This document shows positions 1 through 4,796 of a stretch of 9,469 nt of DNA, piece after piece. A model generated the notes under the pieces. It had not been told where the DNA came from, made no database searches, and saw nothing but the letters and a program-made list of their open reading frames with translations. The DNA comes from Candidatus Omnitrophota bacterium. GTDB lineage: Bacteria; Omnitrophota; Gorgyraeia; B26-G9. The first letter of the stretch is position 1; every line of letters starts with the position of its first letter. The DNA lies in contig JAGYOO010000031.1 in assembly GCA_018399295.1 (NCBI GenBank), positions 1 through 9,469 on the forward strand, in the 5' to 3' direction. The position numbers and the translations under genes are program-made.

Positions 1-454
1 CCCGGCCATAAAAAAGCCCTGCAAGCGTTTTAACTCCCAGGACCTTCTTCCCTTTTAATATCAACCCAAGAACCTCTGTCTGCAATATCTGCAGCCCCGG
101 CTGGTCTTCGAGCTCTTTTTTCACAAGAACATGATAAAGTGTTTTATCCGCCTGCGCGCGAGGAGCCCAGACAGCCGGCCCCTTCCTCGTATTAAGCATG
201 CGGAATTGTATCCCCGCCCGGTCGATCACCCGACCCATTGCCCCACCCAGCGCATCTATCTCTCGGGCCAAATGGCCCTTCCCTGGTCCGCCGATTGCTG
301 GATTACATGACAGCTGAGCGATTGAATCATTGCTGATCGTCAGCAAGGTTGTTTTACACCCCAGCCTTGCCGCAGCCAGGGCCGCCTCACAACCGGCATG
401 CCCACCGCCAACAACAATAACATCAATGGGTTTTGATTTTTTATTCAGGGACAT
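1..454 (-). CDS. mnmG: MnmG (GidA), tRNA U34 carboxymethylaminomethyl modification enzyme, N-terminal part
   Basis: FAD-binding subunit that, with MnmE, installs carboxymethylaminomethyl groups on wobble uridine 34 of certain tRNAs. The window holds the first 151 codons; the rest lies beyond the left edge. The translation starts [21 protein letters not shown]: the Rossmann FAD-binding motif GGGHAG is at residues 16-21, followed by the family hallmarks [14 protein letters not shown] (about 49-62), EIDALGG (65-71) and [15 protein letters not shown] (90-104). The start is the ATG at 454-452. No Shine-Dalgarno lies at the usual distance; AGGAG occurs at 483-479, separated from the start by a 16-bp parS palindrome plus 8 nt. 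It is probably the last gene seen of the rpmH-yidC operon. Its usual partner gene mnmE is not next to it here. Identity is certain; the C-terminal half cannot be judged. Confidence 0.97.
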   Translation of the reverse strand, partial: MSLNKKSKPIDVIVVGGGHAGCEAALAAARLGCKTTLLTISNDSIAQLSCNPAIGGPGKGHLAREIDALGGAMGRVIDRAGIQFRMLNTRKGPAVWAPRAQADKTLYHVLVKKELEDQPGLQILQTEVLGLILKGKKVLGVKTLAGLFYGR

Positions 455-462
455 AATAAAAA

Positions 463-478
463 TGTTCCACGTGGAACA
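463..478. promoter_or_regulatory. parS: parS site 1 (ParB centromere site)
   Basis: Perfect 16-bp palindrome TGTTCCACGTGGAACA, matching the conserved bacterial parS consensus bound by ParB. It lies 8 bp upstream of the mnmG start codon and about 4.2 kb from the predicted oriC. With two flanking bases it is part of a 19-bp sequence (463-481) repeated exactly at 501-519. ParB loaded here would organise the origin region for segregation, and could also hinder mnmG transcription. The parA/parB genes are not in the window; in many genomes they lie just beyond mnmG and rsmG. Confidence 0.95.
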
Positions 479-483
479 CTCCT
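479..483 (-). promoter_or_regulatory. Probable mnmG Shine-Dalgarno separated from the start by the parS palindrome
   Basis: On the minus strand AGGAG (483-479) is followed at once by the parS palindrome (478-463), then by the 8 nt TTTTTATT, then the mnmG ATG (454-452). The linear distance of 24 nt is too long for normal initiation. If the palindrome folds in the mRNA (6-bp stem, ACGU loop), the effective spacing becomes 8 nt. The bases and spacing are observed; the folding and its use are inference. Confidence 0.45.
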
Positions 484-500
484 ATAAGCAGTGCCTTCAT

Positions 501-516
501 TGTTCCACGTGGAACA
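501..516. promoter_or_regulatory. parS: parS site 2 (ParB centromere site)
   Basis: Second perfect copy of TGTTCCACGTGGAACA, 38 bp centre to centre from site 1, in the 69-bp gap between the Jag_N gene and mnmG. The match with site 1 extends to 19 bp in direct orientation (501-519 against 463-481). Two identical sites so close to the origin make a functional ParABS centromere very likely. Confidence 0.95.
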
Positions 517-523
517 CTCATCT

Positions 524-733
524 CTACTCTTCTTTAAGGATAGTAACCTGAATCTTGGCAGGCTTTACGCCCTCCATGCCAAACAACCCTCGTTGGCCCT
601 CGGAGAGAATCTTTATTTTGATTTTATCTTTTGGCAGGTTGAGGTCCTGCAGGGCGGTTGTAATCGCCTCTTCTACAGACGTTCCCTCATATTCGCGCGT
701 ATCCGGAAAGTTTTGTTCTCTTTTTTCTTCCAT
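524..733 (-). CDS. Stand-alone Jag_N-domain protein
   Basis: A 69-aa protein consisting of little more than a Jag N-terminal domain. After a charged leader it shows YEGTSVEEAITTALQDL (about 15-31), IKIKILSEGQRGLFG (38-52) and a final KPAKIQV strand. These match the Jag_N pattern of a conserved GxTxEEAI helix, a GLFG turn and an AxVxV strand. Full-length Jag (KhpB/EloR, an RNA-binding regulator usually encoded after yidC) continues with KH and R3H domains. Here a TAG stop follows the Jag_N domain, and only 69 bp separate it from mnmG, so those domains are absent from this locus. The ATG at 733 lies 12 nt after the yidC stop, with a GGA-containing Shine-Dalgarno in the gap. It may retain a role linked to YidC or the envelope, or act with a KH protein encoded elsewhere; the function is unknown. 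Confidence 0.85.
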   Translation of the reverse strand: MEEKREQNFPDTREYEGTSVEEAITTALQDLNLPKDKIKIKILSEGQRGLFGMEGVKPAKIQVTILKEE

Positions 734-745
734 TTTTATTCCTAC

Positions 746-2350
746 TTACTTTTCCCCGTGTTTTGTCTTGGAAAAGACCACTGATTGGACCCCAAACGAC
801 ACCAGTGTGTTTGTGAGAAAATACAGCACCAATCCTGCTGGGAAACTGTAAAAAATCACACCCAGAAACGCAGGCATGATCAGTGCCATCTTTTTTTGCT
901 GATCAGTAGAGTGTGCCGGGTTTGTCTTTTTCTGCTGAAGATAGGACACGGCGATCATTATTAGCGGCAAAACATGTACGGAGTCCCCGATTAAAGGCAG
1001 TGAAAATGGAATTCCAACTGAATCCGGAGCGGAAAGATCGCTTATCCAAAGAAAACTTGCACCTCTTAATTCAACTGCACTGTTAAGTACCTTATATAAG
1101 GAGAAAAATATCGGCATCTGAAATAAAAGCGGTAGGCAGCCCCCCATGGGATTGACCTTATTCTTCTTATATAACTCCATCATCTCCTTGTTTAATTTTT
1201 GCGGATTATCCTTGTGCTGCTCCCGCAGCTTTTCCATCTGCGGCTGCAGGGCCTGCATCTCCCGCATTGAGCTGAGACTTTTAACAGTCAACGGCGCGAG
1301 AAACAGGTTGATAAGAACCGACAGTGCAATGACAGCTAAACCATAATTTCTCAATAACTTATAAAACATCCGCAATAAAAGCAACAAAAAATCTGACACC
1401 CCGGCAAAAAATCCCTTGCCCAAAACATCGGTTATTTCTTTGCTTATGCCTGCCATCTGCTCGACATCATTCGGCCCGGCATAAAGCGTGGCCTCATAAG
1501 CAACGCTCCCTTGGGCTGGGATTATAACCTCGTTTTCTCCCACACCAACCACCCCAAGAGTAACATCACCCAGCACTGCCACATCACCAAAGGAAAAATC
1601 TGCTGTCTGGCTGGGAACAAGAACCTGAGAAAAATACTGCCCCTTATATCCGGCATATCGGACTGGTTCTCTTATCCCATAGTCGTCTTTAAGTTTAGAT
1701 GCATTGATCCGATTAAGTTTTTTTTCTGAGGCAGTAAACACCTCCCGGTACCGGGCCTCGATTCCTCCGCCCGAAATCTGTCCAATTGCCCCGGTCAGCT
1801 CAAAAGAAACAATCTTATCATTCTCAGAACTGTTTGTAAATGTTAATCTTGTGTCAGTTCCATACCCCTCTGGCCGGAGGCTGACTATTTTTTCAAGCCG
1901 AACTTCCGGAGAAAGTTCATACACTGCCCTTACCCACTGATCTCCGGACTCAATATTCTCCAGGGTCGCGGTCTTCATCAGCCCGGGCGTAGCCAAAAGA
2001 CCTGCTACCTGCGCCGGGGCCTGCAAAATAACCGTATGCCCGCCGGTTTCCGGGTCAACAAACCCTTTCAATTCGACCCTTTTTATAGCAGCCGCACTGT
2101 TAACGGTTAACGCAACATCTTCATTGCTTATTACATACGTATCCAGATCAAGCTCCGCGACCGGGGTTTGCACGATTTCCCGGTCAACCACCAGTCTTTC
2201 CGGCGGCGTAGCGGCTGGCGGTGGCTGCTCCGGCTTAACAGTAACCACCTCCTGCCTAGAGGGCATTACCCGGTTTAAGATCATCTGGTATCCAAATAAC
2301 ACCAGCAAAGAGATCGCGACTGCGGCAATTAGATTTTTATCGTTATTCAT
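746..2350 (-). CDS. yidC: YidC/Oxa1 membrane protein insertase
   Basis: Inserts and folds inner-membrane proteins, alone or with SecYEG. The 534-aa protein has the diderm layout: an N-terminal transmembrane segment (about 7-25), a proline-rich linker (40-50), a periplasmic domain (about 55-310), then the conserved core. Core helices are near 337-355, 402-424, 452-472 and 488-514, with a charged cytoplasmic hairpin rich in Lys, Arg and Glu at about 357-398. The signature KKNKVNPMGGCLPLLFQMPIF spans 395-415, and ALIMPAFLGVIFYSFPAGLVLY lies at 489-510. Position 348, at the place of the normally basic groove residue (Arg366 in E. coli), is Asn (codon AAC). The ATG at 2350 lies 18 nt after yidD without a clear Shine-Dalgarno, suggesting translational coupling. 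The next gene, 12 nt on, is the Jag_N protein, matching the common yidC-jag pairing. Confidence 0.98.
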   Translation of the reverse strand: MNNDKNLIAAVAISLLVLFGYQMILNRVMPSRQEVVTVKPEQPPPAATPPERLVVDREIVQTPVAELDLDTYVISNEDVALTVNSAAAIKRVELKGFVDPETGGHTVILQAPAQVAGLLATPGLMKTATLENIESGDQWVRAVYELSPEVRLEKIVSLRPEGYGTDTRLTFTNSSENDKIVSFELTGAIGQISGGGIEARYREVFTASEKKLNRINASKLKDDYGIREPVRYAGYKGQYFSQVLVPSQTADFSFGDVAVLGDVTLGVVGVGENEVIIPAQGSVAYEATLYAGPNDVEQMAGISKEITDVLGKGFFAGVSDFLLLLLRMFYKLLRNYGLAVIALSVLINLFLAPLTVKSLSSMREMQALQPQMEKLREQHKDNPQKLNKEMMELYKKNKVNPMGGCLPLLFQMPIFFSLYKVLNSAVELRGASFLWISDLSAPDSVGIPFSLPLIGDSVHVLPLIMIAVSYLQQKKTNPAHSTDQQKKMALIMPAFLGVIFYSFPAGLVLYFLTNTLVSFGVQSVVFSKTKHGEK

Positions 2351-2368
2351 AGTAATCAGTTCGGTTAA

Positions 2369-2578
2369 TTATTCAACAGGATCGTGGCCCCCCGGGGAAA
2401 ACGGATGGCAACGTAATATTCTTCCAAGCCCCTGCATTAATCCTCTTAGTAGCCCCTTTTTAACAATAGCCTCCCGCATATACACCGAGCACGACGGATA
2501 ATACCGGCATCTGTTTAACATCAGCGGTGACAAATGGTTACAATACAAATCAAGCAGTTTAATTGCTATTTTTTTCAT
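2369..2578 (-). CDS. yidD: YidD, membrane protein insertion efficiency factor
   Basis: Small membrane-associated factor (69 aa) that in E. coli assists insertion of proteins by the Sec/YidC system. The family signature is complete: an N-terminal amphipathic stretch (about 1-20), [23 protein letters not shown] (15-37) with its cysteines, GLLRG (42-46) and the C-terminal [14 protein letters not shown] (56-69). The ATG at 2578-2576 lies within the end of rnpA (20-bp overlap). It is preceded by AAGG with 6 nt spacing. The gene order rpmH-rnpA-yidD-yidC is the classical one. The length is normal for the family. Confidence 0.97.
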   Translation of the reverse strand: MKKIAIKLLDLYCNHLSPLMLNRCRYYPSCSVYMREAIVKKGLLRGLMQGLGRILRCHPFSPGGHDPVE

Positions 2579-2924
2579 AAGCTACCTTCAATAGCGACAG
2601 CAGTTCCGGGCAAACCGAGCTCAAATTAAGGGGCGCGGGAAGTCTTTTTAAAACAACAACAAAATCCCGGCCTGGCCCCCAAGCTTCCTTTTTATTGCGG
2701 TAACACTCTCTTACTATTCGCTTTACGCGATTCCTTAGAACAAGGTTGGGGCAAAACCGGTTGGCTACACTTAATCCCAGGCGACAATATTCCAAATTGT
2801 TGGCCAAAAAGTAGACCCAGAAGTGCCGCCCCCGGCATAATCTTCCCTGTCCATATACCCTCTGGAACTGCTGTTTTTTCAACAGTCTTTCCTCGCGGGA
2901 AAATCCTGCTGAAGCGGCGCTCAA
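2559..2924 (-). CDS. rnpA: RNase P protein component
   Basis: Protein subunit of RNase P, which assists the catalytic RNA in removing 5' leaders from pre-tRNAs. At 121 aa its length is usual. The conserved features are [21 protein letters not shown] (8-28), RLGLSVANR (48-56) and the basic RNR helix [14 protein letters not shown] (63-76), followed by GRDFVVVLK (85-93). The segment just before RNR reads CPNLV, where most homologues have a Gly/Ala-containing sequence; this is a mild divergence. The only plausible start is the TTG at 2924-2922, because a TGA lies nine codons upstream in frame with no ATG or GTG between. This TTG overlaps the rpmH stop (TTGA), suggesting translational coupling. 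An AAAGG lies about 10 nt upstream. The 3' end overlaps yidD. Confidence 0.96.
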   Translation of the reverse strand: MSAASAGFSREERLLKKQQFQRVYGQGRLCRGRHFWVYFLANNLEYCRLGLSVANRFCPNLVLRNRVKRIVRECYRNKKEAWGPGRDFVVVLKRLPAPLNLSSVCPELLSLLKVAYEKNSN

Positions 2925-3058
2925 GCGGAAAGAACCTTTCTTCCCTTCTCACGCCTTCTTTTTAAAATGTCTCTTCCCCCGCTGCTCTTCATTCTTTCCC
3001 GAAAGCCATGGGTTCTTTTCCGCTTCAGGTTAGACTTGGGTTTTAATCCTTTTTTCAT
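2921..3058 (-). CDS. rpmH: 50S ribosomal protein L34
   Basis: A 45-aa, very basic protein of the large ribosomal subunit. The core is conserved: [20 protein letters not shown] (11-30), then [15 protein letters not shown] (31-45). The N-terminus, [10 protein letters not shown], differs from the widespread MKRTYQPS form. The start is the ATG at 3058-3056, with GGAG six bases upstream, and a promoter lies about 40 bp upstream of the start. The stop TGA overlaps the TTG start of rnpA. It is the first gene of the leftward operon and sits on the other side of the intergenic region from dnaA, the classical arrangement. Confidence 0.97.
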   Translation of the reverse strand: MKKGLKPKSNLKRKRTHGFRERMKSSGGRDILKRRREKGRKVLSA

Positions 3059-3090
3059 AATCTCCTTCCTTAATTTTGTAGTAAAACTGC

Positions 3091-3118
3091 ATTATATCAT
3101 ATACAGACCTTTAGTCAA
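3091..3118 (-). promoter_or_regulatory. Promoter of the rpmH-rnpA-yidD-yidC operon
   Basis: On the minus strand, -35 TTGACT (3118-3113), a 16-bp spacer, and -10 TATAAT (3096-3091). The -10 is preceded by TG at the extended -10 position (3099-3098). Transcription would start near 3084, giving a leader of about 25 nt containing the rpmH Shine-Dalgarno. The match to a housekeeping sigma-70 promoter is strong. Confidence 0.8.
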
Positions 3119-3151
3119 TAAAAAAGCCGGGTCGGTCAAGCAAAAAAAACC

Positions 3152-3179
3152 TTGAACTTTATCCCCCTTTTGTTATAAT
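3152..3179 (+). promoter_or_regulatory. dnaA promoter
   Basis: Plus strand: -35 TTGAAC (3152-3157), a 16-bp spacer, and -10 TATAAT (3174-3179), with TG at 3171-3172 giving an extended -10. The predicted start is near 3186, leaving a leader of about 130 nt before dnaA. A perfect DnaA box lies about 20 bp downstream of the predicted start, which suggests autorepression. The spacer carries TTATCCCCC, a degenerate DnaA-box-like sequence. Confidence 0.75.
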
Positions 3180-3205
3180 AATTTTCATGCGATTGCCCGC
3201 CGTTC

Positions 3206-3214
3206 TGTGGATAA
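3206..3214 (-). promoter_or_regulatory. Perfect DnaA box
   Basis: TGTGGATAA on the plus strand (TTATCCACA on the minus strand), an exact match to the DnaA-box consensus. It lies between the dnaA promoter and the dnaA gene, so it may serve both autoregulation and origin architecture. A poor second copy, GGTGGACAA, starts 11 bp further on at 3217-3225. Confidence 0.85.
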
Positions 3215-3282
3215 GCGGTGGACAACTCCGGGTTTTATATTCACTATCCGTTTTTTAGTAATAGCTTACATTTTCATACCTT

Positions 3283-3298
3283 CAACAGAAATCTGTTG
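3283..3298. repeat. Palindrome in the dnaA leader
   Basis: Perfect inverted repeat: CAACAGA (3283-3289), AA, TCTGTTG (3292-3298). It ends 16 nt before the dnaA ATG. In RNA it could form a 6-bp stem with an AAAT loop, and in DNA it could be an operator. It does not match the DnaA box or a LexA site. dnaA has no clear Shine-Dalgarno after it, so this element may affect translation; that is inference. Confidence 0.6.
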
Positions 3299-3314
3299 GT
3301 AAATACCTTCGTCT

Positions 3315-4664
3315 ATGCATACTGATCCCACAGAATTGTGGGCGGAAATACTTTCCAGGCTTCGCAAGGAAGTTGCCGCCCAAAGTTTTGAGACCTGGCT
3401 GAAGCCGACCAAGGCCGTTTCCGTAACCGATGAATCGATTACAATAGAGGTCCCGAATAAATTCTTTAAAGAATGGCTTTTGGACCACTACTGTGAGAAA
3501 ATTTCGGCCCGGATCGCTGAGGTCTGCGGTCATTCTTTGCGTGTTGAATTTGTTGCCACGCGGAATACGCCCCAGTTTGTTTTAAGAAAACAGACCGCTC
3601 CAAATGACGCGGCGCGTCCGGCACATAACCGTTCAGATCTTTACCTTAATCCTAAATATACGTTTGATAGTTTTGTCGTTGGACCAAGCAACCGGTTCGC
3701 GCATGCGGCCAGTTTCGCGGTTGCCGAATCACCGGCCCGCGCTTACAATCCGCTGTTTATCTACGGCGGAGTGGGAATGGGGAAGACGCATCTGATGCAG
3801 GCCATCGGACATTTTGTCGTCGGTAAATCAGGGGCTGTTAATCTTTCTTATACTACCAGCGAACGGTTTACAAATCAGCTCATCACGGCCATTCAAACCC
3901 GAAACACGGTCAAATTCCGGGAAAAGTACCGGAGTGTTGATCTTCTTTTGATTGATGATATTCAGTTTATCGCCGGAAAGGAAAGCACGCAGGAAGAATT
4001 TTTTCATACTTTTAATACCCTGTATGATGCTCACAAACAGATCGTCCTTTCCAGCGACCGTCCGCCAAAAGAAATTCCCGGGCTGGAGGAGAGGCTTATT
4101 TCACGGTTTGAGTGGGGTCTGATCACAGACATTCAGCCGCCGGATCTGGAGACCCGGATCGCGATCCTGAGAAAAAAGGCGGAAAGGGAAATCGTTATCG
4201 TTCCGGACGATGTCATGTTTTTTATCGGGGAAAAGATCCATTCCAATATCCGGGAGTTGGAGGGGGCCCTGATCCGGGTGGTTGCTTATTCCCAGCTTAC
4301 AGGAACCCCGATTTCCATCGCCTTGGCGGAAGAGGTTTTAAAAGATGCAATCCGGCCTCCGCCGGGATCCCGGGTGATAACCGTGGATAAGATCCAGAAA
4401 ATCGTTGCCGACATGTTTGATATCCGGGTCAGTGATATTAAAAAACCCGGCCGAAGCAAGGTGGTGGCTCACCCCCGACAACTTGCGATGTTTTTATCAC
4501 GGCAGATGACAAGTCATTCACTTTCGGAGATCGGCGATCAGTTTGGGGGCAGAGATCACACCACTGTTTTGCACGCCGTAGATAAGATTAAAAAGCAAAA
4601 AGTAAACGATCCACAGCTTACAGAGTTATTAACTTCGATTATCAACAAGATAAATGACTCGTAA
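3315..4664 (+). CDS. dnaA: Chromosomal replication initiator DnaA
   Basis: AAA+ ATPase that binds DnaA boxes, melts the origin and recruits the helicase. At 449 aa its length is typical. Domain I (about 1-85) includes LWAEILSRLRKEVAAQSFETWL. A short linker (about 86-108) is followed by the ATPase: Walker A GGVGMGKTHL (151-160), Walker B LLIDDIQF (211-218), sensor I SSDRPP (246-251), the arginine-finger box LISRFEWGL (261-269, Arg264) and sensor II NIRELEGAL (311-319, Arg313). The DNA-binding domain (about 352-449) carries the signature GGRDHTTVLHA (411-421). The ATG at 3315 is the only possible start nearby, because an in-frame TAA lies five codons upstream; no Shine-Dalgarno is evident. It is preceded by an extended -10 promoter and a DnaA box, which suggests autoregulation. 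Predicted oriC elements follow immediately downstream. Confidence 0.99.
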   Translation: MHTDPTELWAEILSRLRKEVAAQSFETWLKPTKAVSVTDESITIEVPNKFFKEWLLDHYCEKISARIAEVCGHSLRVEFVATRNTPQFVLRKQTAPNDAARPAHNRSDLYLNPKYTFDSFVVGPSNRFAHAASFAVAESPARAYNPLFIYGGVGMGKTHLMQAIGHFVVGKSGAVNLSYTTSERFTNQLITAIQTRNTVKFREKYRSVDLLLIDDIQFIAGKESTQEEFFHTFNTLYDAHKQIVLSSDRPPKEIPGLEERLISRFEWGLITDIQPPDLETRIAILRKKAEREIVIVPDDVMFFIGEKIHSNIRELEGALIRVVAYSQLTGTPISIALAEEVLKDAIRPPPGSRVITVDKIQKIVADMFDIRVSDIKKPGRSKVVAHPRQLAMFLSRQMTSHSLSEIGDQFGGRDHTTVLHAVDKIKKQKVNDPQLTELLTSIINKINDS

Positions 4665-4691
4665 GATATTTTAAGTGAAGAGTTTAAAAAG

Positions 4692-4700
4692 TAATCCACA
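4692..4700 (+). promoter_or_regulatory. DnaA box (one mismatch)
   Basis: TAATCCACA, one base from TTATCCACA, in the dnaA-dnaN gap. It shares its last base with the next box, so the two lie 8 bp apart in the same orientation. That spacing fits loading of DnaA towards the adjacent trio run. Confidence 0.7.
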
Positions 4701-4708
4701 TATCCACA
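4700..4708 (+). promoter_or_regulatory. DnaA box next to the DnaA-trio run (one mismatch)
   Basis: ATATCCACA, one base from TTATCCACA, same orientation as the preceding box. It is followed by GC and then the trio run, the position expected for the box that nucleates DnaA on single-stranded DNA. Confidence 0.72.
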
Positions 4709-4711
4709 GCA

Positions 4712-4732
4712 TTACTATTAGTATTACGACTA
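4712..4732 (+). promoter_or_regulatory. DnaA-trio run
   Basis: Seven consecutive triplets begin TTA CTA TTA GTA TTA; the last two are CGA and CTA. Read 3' to 5' on the lower strand, five of the seven are GAT or AAT, the preferred DnaA-trio forms; the exceptions are CAT and GCT. The run starts three bases after a DnaA box and leads into the A/T tract. Confidence 0.65.
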
Positions 4733-4759
4733 TTTTTTTAGTTTAAAAAAAACAAATAG

Positions 4760-4765
4760 TATAAT
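4760..4765 (+). promoter_or_regulatory. Possible dnaN promoter -10
   Basis: Perfect TATAAT, 32 bp upstream of the dnaN start. No good -35 lies at the right distance (TTTAGT at 4737-4742 matches only half of the consensus), and the region is A/T-rich because it is the origin. It could be a true dnaN promoter or chance. Transcription through the unwinding region would be of interest for initiation. Confidence 0.4.
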
Positions 4766-4780
4766 AATAGGGCTGTTAAT

Positions 4781-4792
4781 AAAGGGGGATAA
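4781..4792 (+). repeat. 12-bp element shared by the dnaA promoter and dnaN leader
   Basis: AAAGGGGGATAA occurs here, as the dnaN Shine-Dalgarno region. Its exact reverse complement lies at 3159-3170, inside the spacer of the dnaA promoter. Both contain TTATCCCCC, two mismatches from a DnaA box. The identity is observed; a common regulatory role is only a possibility. Confidence 0.45.
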
Positions 4793-4796
4793 CTCA

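Larger units (their letters stand above)
4692..4770 (+). other. oriC: Predicted oriC core (DnaA boxes, DnaA-trios, A/T-rich unwinding element)
   Basis: The 132-bp dnaA-dnaN gap contains, in order, two abutting DnaA boxes (4692-4708), a GC step (4709-4710), a run of trinucleotides of DnaA-trio type (4712-4732) and a nearly pure A/T tract (4733-4770). This order of box, GC, trios and A/T is the basal unwinding arrangement described for bacterial origins. The outer part of 4733-4770 can form an imperfect hairpin (CTATTT with AAATAG). The genes on either side diverge from this region, consistent with bidirectional replication. The site is predicted from sequence only. Confidence 0.8.

Noticed and set aside
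441..500. 19-codon minus-strand reading frame starting at the ATG next to parS site 2 and ending just inside mnmG (possible leader peptide).
   Set aside because: Much of its sequence is simply translated parS, it has no convincing Shine-Dalgarno, and no codon pattern suggests attenuation.
2692..2952. 86-codon minus-strand frame overlapping rpmH and rnpA.
   Set aside because: It lies in the third frame across two well-supported genes and resembles no family; the rnpA frame carries the RNR motif.
4382..4390. CGTGGATAA inside dnaA, one mismatch from a DnaA box.
   Set aside because: It encodes part of a Val-Asp-Lys sequence in the coding region, is isolated from the other boxes, and is likely chance.
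4607..4615. CGATCCACA near the 3' end of dnaA, a possible further origin box.
   Set aside because: It has two mismatches and lies within codons, so there is too little support to count it as part of oriC.
4730..4759. Imperfect hairpin in the A/T tract, considered as a dnaA terminator.
   Set aside because: The stem is almost only A/T with no G/C core and the arms mismatch; better explained as the unwinding element.
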